DNA of 64,000 nt from NCBI GenBank assembly GCA_910575545.1, contig CAJTFH010000008.1:1-64000 (forward strand). Direction: 5' to 3'. The stretch's first letter is position 1; each line of letters starts with the position of its first letter. The DNA is from Bacteroidales bacterium (lineage in GTDB: Bacteria > Bacteroidota > Bacteroidia > Bacteroidales > Muribaculaceae). This document shows positions 8,644-16,133 of the stretch, piece after piece. The position numbers were made by a program, and so were the translations under genes. The notes below the pieces were generated by a model that saw only the letters and a program-made list of their open reading frames with translations, had not been told where the DNA came from and made no database searches.

Positions 8644-8865
8644 TTATGCGACTTTGCCGGTTTCGATTTCGGATTTGAGGAATTGGAAGATATAGACGGC
8701 TCCCTGATAGTAGAGACCACATTCGGGGTCATTTAGCTTGGCGAAAGTGGTTGATGAATATAGTTCGTCGAGGGCACGGTGTATGTCCCAGCCATATTCT
8801 GCCATAAGCATCTCGGCAAGTTCTGCTGCAAGGCATTCTATCTGAAACTGTATGTCTTGTGTCAT
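8644..8865 (-). CDS. DUF3791 protein (second copy)
   Basis: The 73-residue helical protein (start MTQDIQFQIECLAAEL) matches the DUF3791 pattern: two long helices, a central YGWDIHRALDEL and a C-terminal aromatic GLYYQGAVYIFQFL. Its ATG overlaps the DUF3990 stop as ATGA, a mark of translational coupling. With the other DUF3791 gene at 9347 it brackets the ART-like gene. A role as antitoxin or adaptor to DUF3990 is plausible because, as I recall, the two families often occur together; it is not shown here. Confidence 0.7.
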   Translation of the reverse strand: MTQDIQFQIECLAAELAEMLMAEYGWDIHRALDELYSSTTFAKLNDPECGLYYQGAVYIFQFLKSEIETGKVA

Positions 8866-9350
8866 AATTCGATGCGTTTTAAGAGTTGTATGGCTTTGGG
8901 CGTGCCGAAAAAGTATTGTACAGCATGGTCGCCCTTGAATCTCAGTTCTTCGACCAATGCCGATGCCGACAGATAGCCCATTATGAAACGGCGAATCTGA
9001 ACGCCAACAGTATCGTCGGCAATAGGCCCGATAACAATGTCGTAGGGATGAGCAGGAATGTCGGAGTTGTTCTTGCGGTTCATCACCACAAATTCCGCCC
9101 ATTCTTCTGAATAGTCAGGGAAAACCTTTATGTTTAGCCTGATCCTTTTCACTTCGTCCTCATCGAACTCAAAGCACGATAAAGTGGCGGCTCCTTCGCT
9201 GAGAAATCGAGTTGTCCGGACTGCCATTTCCATAGCTTGGTCGGGATTGGCATTGAGATAGAAGCCTTGCCCGAAGTCCTTGCCGCGCTTGCTGCGTGAG
9301 AGGTCAATATGCTCAATGGCTACGTTTGAACCGTGATAGAGGCGTATCAT
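8862..9350 (-). CDS. DUF3990 ADP-ribosyltransferase-like protein
   Basis: The start is set at ATG 9350, which overlaps the upstream TGA (ATGA), giving 162 residues; the longer frame from 9374 is unlikely. The protein opens with IRLYHGSN, then KDFGQGFYLN, WAEFVVMNR and PYDIVIGPIADD, the signature blocks of DUF3990, which belongs to the ADP-ribosyltransferase (ART) fold clan. His in YHG and Tyr in GFY would be NAD-contact residues. It is probably a toxin-like enzyme that modifies a host or phage target. The flanking DUF3791 genes are translationally coupled on both sides, and the XRE gene lies upstream. The target is unknown. Confidence 0.75.
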   Translation of the reverse strand: MIRLYHGSNVAIEHIDLSRSKRGKDFGQGFYLNANPDQAMEMAVRTTRFLSEGAATLSCFEFDEDEVKRIRLNIKVFPDYSEEWAEFVVMNRKNNSDIPAHPYDIVIGPIADDTVGVQIRRFIMGYLSASALVEELRFKGDHAVQYFFGTPKAIQLLKRIEL

Positions 9351-9571
9351 ATCTTGCCTCCTTCCCGTTGGCAAATGACCTGAAGGTCTGAAACAGCGTC
9401 ATCAATGGAAAGGGTATGTTCGGCGGCATAGCAATCAAGAAGGAAATCTATGCCCGTGAAACGGCGCAGATATGCGTAGGCCTGCATGTTGGAGAGCTGA
9501 TACAGTTGTGCGAAAGCTCCGACACAAGCCACTACATATTCAATTCTATCAAATATTTCTTTCTTGTCCAT
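9347..9571 (-). CDS. DUF3791 protein (first copy)
   Basis: The 74-residue helical protein begins MDKKEIFDRIEYVVACV and contains YAYLRRFTGIDFLLDCY and SIDDAVSDLQVICQ, matching DUF3791. It is more diverged from the copy at 8644 than a recent duplication would be. Its TGA overlaps the ATG of the DUF3990 gene, and it starts 2 bases after the XRE gene. The arrangement suggests regulator, partner, enzyme, partner in one transcript. Confidence 0.7.
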   Translation of the reverse strand: MDKKEIFDRIEYVVACVGAFAQLYQLSNMQAYAYLRRFTGIDFLLDCYAAEHTLSIDDAVSDLQVICQREGGKI

Positions 9572-9573
9572 AG

Positions 9574-9807
9574 CTATGCTTTATTGCTTACAATTAAATC
9601 TTTAACATCAATATCAAGTAATTCAGAAATCCTTACAAGAGTATCAAGAGAGGGCTGCATTTTATTGGAACACCATCGGGAAACCGTAGCTTCATTTTTA
9701 CCGACCTGTTCGGCGAGCCATTTGCCGGTTTTACCGTTCTCAACCAATGCAATCTTTATCCTGTTTATCTTCTGTGATTCCATTTTCTGCTTGCTTAATA
9801 AATACAA
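9574..9807 (-). CDS. XRE-family transcriptional regulator
   Basis: The 77-residue protein carries a Cro/CI-type HTH: KIALVENGKTGKWLAEQVG, then NEATVSRWCSN as the recognition helix, then PSLDTLVRISELLDIDVKDLI. ATG 9807 is the longest start; ATG 9783 (MESQKINR) is an equally good alternative. It is the promoter-proximal gene of the ten-gene minus-strand cluster and lies 17-40 bases downstream of a clear promoter at 9825-9854. It probably represses its own operon, holding the ART-like protein and restriction genes under control. Confidence 0.85.
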   Translation of the reverse strand: MYLLSKQKMESQKINRIKIALVENGKTGKWLAEQVGKNEATVSRWCSNKMQPSLDTLVRISELLDIDVKDLIVSNKA

Positions 9808-9824
9808 TTCTTTGATGTTATACG

Positions 9825-9854
9825 CAAAATTACGAATAAGTTCTGAGATTACAA
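9825..9854 (-). promoter_or_regulatory. Promoter of the defence operon
   Basis: On the minus strand TAATTTTG (9832-9825) fits the -7 consensus TAnnTTTG, with TTG at 9854-9852 spaced 19 bases upstream. It lies directly ahead of the XRE gene. No other convincing promoter is seen between genes down to 1148, consistent with one long transcript. Confidence 0.65.
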
Positions 9855-9974
9855 TCGAAATCAGTATAAAACTCAGTACGGACGTATCTTAAATACTTAC
9901 AATGGCATAATTTTTAAAGCATAGATTGCTTGTTTTTTGTTTGCGGGAGATACGTTAATATTCTAAAAAATAAT

Positions 9975-10319
9975 TCATCGTCGACTGTTAAAGCCCCGTT
10001 TTTGCTGAGACGGTTTCATCATACGGTGAGCCTGCATCATGCAGCGGTAGGCGAAGCAGCGGTCGTCTTCATCCGGATTGCGTCCCCATGGGAAGTCTGA
10101 TGAGGTGCCACCGCCTCCGCATGACCGGGCGAATTTGGTTGCACCATCGAGGTAGCCGAGGAATAGATACATTGCACACTTCAGAATCTCGTTGTGCTGC
10201 TCGGCGATGGCAGTCAGGAATTCTCCGTCTAAATCAGCCTTTTGCATCGGGAGCATCGTTGCAAGTAGATCACGCACATCTACCACAAGTCTGCCGAATA
10301 CGGCATCGGTCAGCCTCAT
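9975..10319 (-). CDS. Conserved hypothetical protein of mobile-element type
   Basis: The 114-residue protein starts MRLTDAVFGRLVVDVRDLLA, has a helical middle (LKCAMYLFLGYLDG) and ends with a Gly/Ser loop, PWGRNPDEDDRCFAYRCMMQA and a basic tail. I believe similar proteins occur in Bacteroidales mobilizable elements, but I cannot name the family. The frame is open for about 20 more codons upstream (EKISANGSAKIIWQKKNQEQAR) without an ATG, so the gene may be 5'-truncated. It lies upstream of, and on the same strand as, the defence cluster, separated by 167 bases with that cluster's promoter. Confidence 0.45.
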   Translation of the reverse strand: MRLTDAVFGRLVVDVRDLLATMLPMQKADLDGEFLTAIAEQHNEILKCAMYLFLGYLDGATKFARSCGGGGTSSDFPWGRNPDEDDRCFAYRCMMQAHRMMKPSQQKRGFNSRR

Positions 10320-10419
10320 ACGCGCCTGCTCCTGATTCTTTTTCTGCCATATGATTTTTGCTGAGCCATTGGCGGAAATCTTTTCGATTGGTGATTAAAA
10401 GGATGTTTTTAGGTGTCAT
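10270..10419 (-). pseudogene. Possible YdeI/OmpD-type N-terminal remnant
   Basis: From ATG 10419 the first 27 codons read MTPKNILLITNRKDFRQWL then SKNHMAEKE, which resembles the start of YdeI/OmpD-associated proteins (fxNRxxFRxWLxxNH). After that the similarity stops and the frame runs out after 22 further codons. A likely explanation is that a ydeI-like gene was cut by arrival of the element carrying the gene at 9975-10319. The short length leaves room for chance similarity. Confidence 0.3.
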
Positions 10420-10575
10420 ATCAGATTTGCTGCCTGTAAAGTTACGGAATTTATTCTGACCGGCTGTTTCTGATGTGATGATTTTCAGGCTGGTGTGTAG
10501 GGGTGCGGCTGCCGGAGGCGGGAAAATGGTTGTTAAAAATGTAATTCTGGTACATATCAAGCAGACAACAGTTTA

Positions 10576-10583
10576 TAATTTTG
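10576..10583 (+). promoter_or_regulatory. -7 element upstream of the flavodoxin/cupin chimera
   Basis: TAATTTTG matches TAnnTTTG and lies 54 bases ahead of the ATG at 10637. No good -33 TTTG is apparent at the usual spacing. Confidence 0.4.
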
Positions 10584-10636
10584 CATCAGACAAATGACGG
10601 TGTTATAATAATGCGTTTTTTCAAAGTTGATTTAGC

Positions 10637-11371
10637 ATGAGAAAGACTGTTGGTCTGGTTGGTCTGTTTTGTATGGTTATCTCTATGCAGGCAAAGACAT
10701 TGGTGGCATATTACAGTTACACGAGCAATATACAGCGGATTGTTGAGGCGCTCGTTTCGCAGATTGAGGCGGATGTGGTGCGCATAGAGCCGGCTGAAAA
10801 GGGGGTGGATTATGCGGCTGACAACTATGCGGTTGGCAGTGCGCAGATTGCCGCGCTGCTGACACAGGCGGCTTTCTATGCCGGATGGCCTAATGCCTGG
10901 GCGGGGTTCCGGATTGCCAAGGAGGTGTGGGCCGACGCTGCCGATGCCGCTACGGAAAAGGAGCGTTTCCAGCAGCAGATGATATTCCCGGTCGGTGAGC
11001 CGAACTCAGCTTATGCCAGATATTTCACCGGCAATAGTTATCTTGCCCGTATTTCAGATTCGCAAATCCCGTTTTCAAATGTGACATTCGAGCCGGGATG
11101 CCGTAACAACTGGCATATACACCGCTCTTCAACAGGTGGTGGCCAGATGCTGGTTGGAGTTGCCGGCCGTGGATGGTATCAGGAGGAGGGGAAGCCGGCT
11201 GTTGAAATCCTGCCGGGAACTGTGGTGCATATCCCGGCCAACGTCAAACACTGGCACGGGGCTGCAGCAGACAGCTGGTTTGCCCATCTGGCCTTTGAGA
11301 TTCCAGGCGAAAATGCCTCGAATGAATGGCTTGAACCGGTCAGTGATGAGGAATATGGCCGTGTCAGATAG
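10637..11371 (+). CDS. Secreted flavodoxin / carboxymuconolactone decarboxylase / cupin chimera
   Basis: The 244-residue product has a signal peptide (about 1-20, ending SMQAK) and the start of a flavodoxin (LVAYYSYTSNIQRIVE with the phosphate loop, then EPAEKGVDYAADNYAVGSAQI). Next comes LTQAAFYAGWPNAWAGFRIAKEVW at about 75-98, which is the end of a carboxymuconolactone decarboxylase (CMD) domain. A complete cupin follows with metal ligands in NNWHIHRS and VKHWHGA. Neither the flavodoxin (about 50 of 150 residues) nor the CMD domain is complete. CMD-cupin proteins are a known architecture, so I infer a deletion that joined a flavodoxin gene in frame to a CMD-cupin gene. Only the cupin is likely to be functional. 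Confidence 0.75.
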   Translation: MRKTVGLVGLFCMVISMQAKTLVAYYSYTSNIQRIVEALVSQIEADVVRIEPAEKGVDYAADNYAVGSAQIAALLTQAAFYAGWPNAWAGFRIAKEVWADAADAATEKERFQQQMIFPVGEPNSAYARYFTGNSYLARISDSQIPFSNVTFEPGCRNNWHIHRSSTGGGQMLVGVAGRGWYQEEGKPAVEILPGTVVHIPANVKHWHGAAADSWFAHLAFEIPGENASNEWLEPVSDEEYGRVR

Positions 11372-11389
11372 TATTGGTCTAAAAATGTA

Positions 11390-11422
11390 ACGGTGCTGTG
11401 TCGAATGCCGACACAGCACCGT
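11390..11422. terminator. Bidirectional terminator between convergent genes
   Basis: A perfect 14-base stem (11390-11403 with 11409-11422) closes a 5-base loop between the stop of the cupin chimera and the stop of catalase. It lacks a long T-run but is preceded by an A-run (aaaaatgta) on the plus strand, which serves the minus-strand gene. Confidence 0.65.
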
Positions 11423-11426
11423 CTGG

Positions 11427-12926
11427 TCATTTGTTATGGCGTTTATCCCATGCCGGATGGGCGGGATCTTCAGCCACAAGAGCCTCCTGGAGGTTGATGC
11501 CTAAAGCCTCGGCCAGCTTTGAACCGTATGTGGGGTCGGCATTGTGGCAGGCTCTCACATGCCGTTGTTTGATAAACAGTGGCACACCTTCCATCGCCCT
11601 TGCCGTATTTTCACAGGTGGCGGTCTGTTCCTCCGGCGGCATCAGGCGCCATAGCTTCCCAGGCTGGGTGTAGTAATCGTCGTCATATTGCCGCTCATCG
11701 TAATCATATGCGTCGCCTTCGAGAGGCAGGGGCGGTTCTTTGAGCTGCGGAGAGTCTTTCCATTCGCCGAAGCTGTTGGGCTCATAACCCGGAGCTGCGC
11801 CGTAATTGCTGTCGGTGCGCATCTGCCCGTCGCGGTGGTAGGCATGGAACGGGCATTTTGGCTTGTTGACGGGAATGAGATTGTTGTTGACCCCGAGCCT
11901 GTAGCGTTGTGCGTCGCCGTATGAGAACAACCGTCCCTGAAGCATTTTGTCGGGAGAAAATCCTATTCCTTCCACGATGTTCATAGGGTTGAATGCCGCC
12001 TGTTCAATCTCGGCAAAGAAATTCTCCGGATTGCGGTTCAGCTCCATGATTCCGACGTCGCGCAAGGGAAAATCTTTGTGATACCACACCTTTGTGAGGT
12101 CAAACGGGTTAATGCGGTATCTGCGGGCTTCCTCTTCTGTCATAATCTGCACCTGCATCAGCCAGCGTGGGTAGTCGCCTCGCTCAATGGCTTCAAAAAG
12201 GTCGCGCCTGTTTGAGTCGCGGTCTTTTGCAATCACTTTCTCCGCCTCTTGGTCGGTGAGGTTTTTGATTCCTTGCAAAGTTCTTAGGTGGAATTTCACC
12301 CACACCCGTTGGTTGTCTTTGTTATAGAAGCTGTATGTGTGGCTTCCGAACCCGTGCATATTGCGGAAGGACGCAGGTATTCCTCTTGGCGACATTGTGA
12401 TGGTCACCTGATGGAGCGCTTCGGGCAGCAGTGTCCAGAAATCCCAGTTGCTCGTGGGGCTGCGCAGACCGGTTTTCGGATCGGTTTTTATGGCATGGTT
12501 AAGGTCGGGGAACTTGAGAGGGTCGCGCAAGAAAAACACCGGGGTGTTGTTTCCAACGAGGTCCCAGTTCCCTTCGTCGGTATAGAACTTCATGGCGAAC
12601 CCGCGGATATCGCGCTCGGCATCTGCGGCGCCACGTTCTCCTGCCACGGTCGAAAATCTCACCAGGCATTCGGTTTTCTTTCCGATTTCGGAAAAGATTG
12701 ATGCCCGGGTGAATTCGGTTATATCGTTTGTTACTGTGAAAGTGCCGAATGCCCCTGAGCCTTTTGCATGCATACGTCTTTCCGGAATGACCTCCCGGTC
12801 GAAATGGGCGAGCTTTTCTGTGTACCAGGGGTCTTGAAGCAACACCGGCCCACGCGGCCCGGCTGTTTGGATGTTCTGATTATCGGCAATTGGCCTGCCG
12901 TTTTCTGCAGTAAGTCTTTTGTCCAT
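11427..12926 (-). CDS. katA: Monofunctional haem catalase
   Basis: The enzyme converts hydrogen peroxide to water and oxygen in the cytoplasm. The sequence has the distal His in [13 protein letters not shown], the Asn-containing [11 protein letters not shown] region and the proximal haem Tyr in [14 protein letters not shown]. At about 499 residues it is a small-subunit clade 3 type catalase. I prefer ATG 12926 ([11 protein letters not shown]), the usual catalase start; an in-frame ATG at 12953 adds nine hydrophobic residues without similarity. It faces the cupin chimera and is separated from it by a strong hairpin. The 5' region contains an imperfect CCCCT/AGGGG hairpin but no recognisable regulator site. 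Confidence 0.95.
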   Translation of the reverse strand: MDKRLTAENGRPIADNQNIQTAGPRGPVLLQDPWYTEKLAHFDREVIPERRMHAKGSGAFGTFTVTNDITEFTRASIFSEIGKKTECLVRFSTVAGERGAADAERDIRGFAMKFYTDEGNWDLVGNNTPVFFLRDPLKFPDLNHAIKTDPKTGLRSPTSNWDFWTLLPEALHQVTITMSPRGIPASFRNMHGFGSHTYSFYNKDNQRVWVKFHLRTLQGIKNLTDQEAEKVIAKDRDSNRRDLFEAIERGDYPRWLMQVQIMTEEEARRYRINPFDLTKVWYHKDFPLRDVGIMELNRNPENFFAEIEQAAFNPMNIVEGIGFSPDKMLQGRLFSYGDAQRYRLGVNNNLIPVNKPKCPFHAYHRDGQMRTDSNYGAAPGYEPNSFGEWKDSPQLKEPPLPLEGDAYDYDERQYDDDYYTQPGKLWRLMPPEEQTATCENTARAMEGVPLFIKQRHVRACHNADPTYGSKLAEALGINLQEALVAEDPAHPAWDKRHNK

Positions 12927-13078
12927 ATAAAACAAATAAAATGATTTTGTCATTAAAAACCATGACCCGGTGTGATTTGTTCACTCCCCTCTGTCATACA
13001 GGGGTTTATATGGATGCGTTGACAAATTTTTGGTTAAAAACCGTTTGTATTACGGATTTAAGGTGTCATAAATAAAAA

Positions 13079-13208
13079 GAGGGTGTGTCATAATGGCTCA
13101 TCTGGGTCGTCGCCCGAGGGCTTCGGGTTCGGTCATTGACCTTAGTCAACTCCCTTCACCCTCACCCTCAGGCTCCTACCATCTGAACCATTCTGACAGC
13201 ACCCTCTC
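13079..13208. repeat. Long imperfect inverted repeat (possible REP/MITE-like element)
   Basis: The left arm (gagggtgtgtcataatgg then ctcatctg) is matched by the reverse complement of the right arm (gagggtgctgtcagaatgg then ttcagatg). The two arms border about 70 bases that include tandem ccctcaccctca units. It lies between catalase and tRNA-Leu with no ORF. It could be a folded mobile repeat or an RNA structure; I cannot count copies elsewhere. Confidence 0.45.
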
Positions 13209-13219
13209 CATCCGGATGC

Positions 13220-13258
13220 AAAAAAGGCGTTGGTCGAATTTCGACACAGCGCCTTTTA
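13220..13258. terminator. Hairpin next to tRNA-Leu
   Basis: AAAAAGGCG at the left pairs with CGCCTTTT at the right, with an internal GTCGAA/TTCGAC pairing. On the minus strand, just after the tRNA 3' end, it gives a stem followed by Ts, typical of a rho-independent terminator. Confidence 0.6.
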
Positions 13259-13265
13259 TGTAAAG

Positions 13266-13349
13266 TAGTCGAAGTGGGACTCGAACCCACACAGCCGCAA
13301 TGGCCAAAGGATTTTAAGTCCTTCGTGTCTACCATTCCACCATTCGACC
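13266..13349 (-). tRNA. tRNA-Leu (anticodon UAA)
   Basis: The minus strand folds as a class II tRNA. The acceptor GGTCGAA pairs with TTCGACT (terminal G-U), and the anticodon stem AAGGA encloses CTTAAAA (anticodon TAA). There is a long variable arm and a T-arm GTGGG-TTCGAGT-CCCAC. The length is 84 bases with no encoded CCA. It lies 113 bases downstream of tyrS on the same strand. Confidence 0.95.
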
Positions 13350-13462
13350 AACCTTGTATGCAGCGGCAAAGTTAGCAATTATTTGCGGTTTGCGCAACTA
13401 TTAGCCGAATTAGACTTGTCTGCCTAAGAAGGAGGGTTGACCAAACCGGCCGGCCGGTGTGC

Positions 13463-14758
13463 TTATCGGGCAATAAGCAGGTAGTAGTTCTTTTTGCCTC
13501 TCTGCACCAGGATATATTTGCCGTTGAGGAGCATTTCTTGTGTGGCGGGTGCGTATGGGTCTGTGTTTTTTTCTTTGTTGACCGACAGACCTCCCTGCTG
13601 GGTGAGTTTGCGCATTTCTCCTTTGGAGGGGAAAACAGGCGCGTTGTCGGTCAACAGGTCTATTAGTTTGGTCTCGCCATTGATCAGCGAGGCTGGAATT
13701 TCAAATGTCGGCACACCCTCGAAAACGGCCAGCAGGGTTGCCTCGTCTATTTTATGGAGGGTCTCGGCGGCATGGTTGCTGAAAAGGATCTGAGAGGCTT
13801 CAATGGCAGCTTCAAGTTCTTTTTCGCCGTGCACCATACGGGTGATTTCCTCTGCCAGGCGTTTCTGCAGTGGGCGTCCCCCGGGATTTTCTGTCTGCTG
13901 GGCCACAAGAGCCTCAATTTCCTCTTTAGTGAGGATGGTGAAGATTTTGATATACTTTTCGGCGTCGGCGTCGGAAACGTTGAGCCAGAACTGGTAGAAT
14001 TTGTAGGGTGATGTGCGGGCCGGGTCGAGCCAGACGTTGCCGCTTTCGGTTTTGCCGAATTTTCCGCCGTCGGCTTTTGTTATCAGCGGGCATGTGAGGG
14101 CGAAAGCGTCGGTTGCACCTTCCATGCGCCTGATGAGTTCGGTGCCGGTGGTGATGTTGCCCCATTGGTCTGAGCCACCTAACTGCAGCCGGCAGTTATT
14201 GGCGCGGTAGAGGTGGAGGAAGTCGTAGCCCTGAAGGAGCTGGTATGAAAATTCGGTGAACGACATCCCTTCTCCGGTTTCGCCGTTAAGACGTTTTTTT
14301 ACAGAGTCTTTTGCCATCATGTAGTTGACTGTCAGATTTTTGCCGACGTCGCGTATGAAGTCGAGGAATCCGTAGTCTTTCATCCAGTCGTAGTTGTTGA
14401 CCAGCAAGGCGGCATTTGGGGCGTCGCTGTCGAAGTCGAGGAAGCGGGCGAGCTGTCTCTTGATTGCCTCCTGGTTGTGGCGTAGGGTCTCCACGTCGAG
14501 GAGCTTGCGTTCCTGGCTTTTCATCGACGGGTCGCCAATCATGCCGGTCGCCCCTCCTATAAGTGCGATAGGTTTATGGCCGGAGCGTTGGAAGTGTTTC
14601 AGCATCATCACCCCTACAAGGTGGCCTATGTGGAGTGAGTCAGCCGTTGGGTCGATGCCGAGATATGCGGCGGTCATCCCTTTTTTCAGCTGCTCATCGG
14701 TGCCGGGCATCATCTGGTGGATCATGCCGCGCCATGTGAGTTCTTCTATGAAATCCAT
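13463..14758 (-). CDS. tyrS: Tyrosyl-tRNA synthetase
   Basis: This class I synthetase charges tRNA-Tyr. The HIGH motif occurs in [11 protein letters not shown], the tyrosine pocket in [12 protein letters not shown] and [12 protein letters not shown], and the KMSKS-like loop as [10 protein letters not shown]-terminal S4-type RNA-binding region includes [14 protein letters not shown] choose ATG 14758 ([12 protein letters not shown]), the usual family start, over the upstream 14791. The length of about 431 residues is normal. It follows the aminotransferase gene by 55 bases on the same strand and may be cotranscribed with it. Confidence 0.96.
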   Translation of the reverse strand: MDFIEELTWRGMIHQMMPGTDEQLKKGMTAAYLGIDPTADSLHIGHLVGVMMLKHFQRSGHKPIALIGGATGMIGDPSMKSQERKLLDVETLRHNQEAIKRQLARFLDFDSDAPNAALLVNNYDWMKDYGFLDFIRDVGKNLTVNYMMAKDSVKKRLNGETGEGMSFTEFSYQLLQGYDFLHLYRANNCRLQLGGSDQWGNITTGTELIRRMEGATDAFALTCPLITKADGGKFGKTESGNVWLDPARTSPYKFYQFWLNVSDADAEKYIKIFTILTKEEIEALVAQQTENPGGRPLQKRLAEEITRMVHGEKELEAAIEASQILFSNHAAETLHKIDEATLLAVFEGVPTFEIPASLINGETKLIDLLTDNAPVFPSKGEMRKLTQQGGLSVNKEKNTDPYAPATQEMLLNGKYILVQRGKKNYYLLIAR

Positions 14759-14813
14759 ATTCTGATTCAAGTTGTTTTTTGTTGACATCATATGTTGGAG
14801 CCTTGGCGGGGCT

Positions 14814-16013
14814 TCAACTGAGGCGGGAGAGGGCTTGGGCTATGCGTTTGAATGCTTCGACGAGTGAGTCGTCGGAAGCTGCATAGCTCAGGCGTATATA
14901 TCCGGGCAGGCAGAATGCGGATCCGGAAACGGTGGCCACATGGGCCTGTTCGAGCAGGTACATGCACAGGTCATTGTCGTCGGCGATTACTTTGTCGCCG
15001 AAGCGCTTGCCCAGGTATGCCGACACTTCGGGGAAGAGGTAGAAGGCGCCGTCGGGGCGGTTGACTTTCAGCCCGGGGATTTCACGGGCGAGACCCACCA
15101 CCAGGTCGCGGCGGCGCTCGAAGGCCAGACGCATATCTTCCACACACTGCTGCGAACCCTCATATGCAGCGAGGGCTGCGCGCTGGGCTATGGTTGAGAT
15201 TCCAGAGGTTGTCTGCCCCTGGAGTTTGGTGACGGCTTTGGCCACCTCTACAGGGCCTGCCATGAAGCCTACGCGCCATCCTGTCATGGCATATGCTTTC
15301 GACACGCCGTTGACCAGAATCACCCTGTCGGCAATTTCGGGGAACGAACCCATTGAGGTTACTCCGCCGATGTAGTTTATATGTTCGTAGATTTCATCGG
15401 AGAGCACCATCACATGCGGGTGTTTTGCCAGCACATCCACCAGCCCTTGCAGTTCCCGGCGCGAGTAGACGCTCCCTGACGGGTTGGAAGGTGAGCAGAG
15501 CATCACCAGGCGTGTGTGCGGTGTGATTGCGTCGTCGAGCTGTTGGGGTGTGATTTTGAAATCCTGTTCGATTCCTGCCGGCACGAGCACGTTGACCCCT
15601 CCGGCGAGTTTCACCATTTCGACATAGCTGACCCATGCCGGAACCGGTATCACCACTTCGTCGCCCGGATTGATTACGGCCATTAGCACATTGCTCAGCG
15701 ACTGCTTGGCGCCACCAGAAATCACCACCTGAGCCGCTTCGTAGCTGAGGCCGTTCTCACGGCTGAGCTTTGCGGCCACGGCCTGGCGGAGATCCATGTA
15801 GCCCGGCACGGGGGGGTAGTGGGTATAGTTGTCGTCTATGGCCTTTTTGGCCGCCTCCTTGATATGGAGGGGGGTGTTGAAGTCGGGTTCACCCACCGAG
15901 AGGTTAATCACATCAACGCCGGAAGCCCGGAGTTCGCTGCTTTTCTGCGACATGGCCAGTGTCTGGGAGGCTGCCATGCGCTTGATGCGGTCGGAAATTT
16001 GTATTACGTCCAT
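14814..16013 (-). CDS. Aspartate-type pyridoxal-phosphate aminotransferase (class I)
   Basis: The protein has [26 protein letters not shown], the Asn/Asp/Tyr cofactor contacts ([16 protein letters not shown]), the Schiff-base lysine in [12 protein letters not shown], and the substrate-binding Arg near the C-terminus in [11 protein letters not shown]. This is the class I subgroup Ib pattern of aspartate aminotransferase. The start at 16013 ([13 protein letters not shown]) is preferred; the longer frame to 16109 passes through the promoter. It transfers amino groups between aspartate and 2-oxoglutarate, although related enzymes use other amino acids. Confidence 0.92.
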   Translation of the reverse strand: MDVIQISDRIKRMAASQTLAMSQKSSELRASGVDVINLSVGEPDFNTPLHIKEAAKKAIDDNYTHYPPVPGYMDLRQAVAAKLSRENGLSYEAAQVVISGGAKQSLSNVLMAVINPGDEVVIPVPAWVSYVEMVKLAGGVNVLVPAGIEQDFKITPQQLDDAITPHTRLVMLCSPSNPSGSVYSRRELQGLVDVLAKHPHVMVLSDEIYEHINYIGGVTSMGSFPEIADRVILVNGVSKAYAMTGWRVGFMAGPVEVAKAVTKLQGQTTSGISTIAQRAALAAYEGSQQCVEDMRLAFERRRDLVVGLAREIPGLKVNRPDGAFYLFPEVSAYLGKRFGDKVIADDNDLCMYLLEQAHVATVSGSAFCLPGYIRLSYAASDDSLVEAFKRIAQALSRLS

Positions 16014-16033
16014 ATCTCGAAATAATGATATGG

Positions 16034-16066
16034 CAAAGATACGAATAAGTAGGGTGCAAAAGCAAA
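16034..16066 (-). promoter_or_regulatory. Promoter of the aminotransferase gene
   Basis: On the minus strand TATCTTTG (16041-16034) matches the -7 consensus, and TTTG at 16066-16063 lies 21 bases upstream. It is 20 bases ahead of the ATG at 16013, which also supports that start. Confidence 0.7.
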
Positions 16067-16133
16067 TAAAATGTGATTTTACCGGCATGGATTCTGTGGG
16101 AGGATTCAAATCCGTTCCCTGCCATGGTTTGGG

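Noticed and set aside
1148-10319. Prophage or complete integrative element
   Set aside because: No integrase, structural phage or conjugation genes are visible, only one mobile-element-like hypothetical gene and a small HTH protein.
12990-13015. Metal or peroxide regulator site upstream of catalase
   Set aside because: The CCCCT...AGGGG hairpin has imperfect arms and does not match a regulator site I know.
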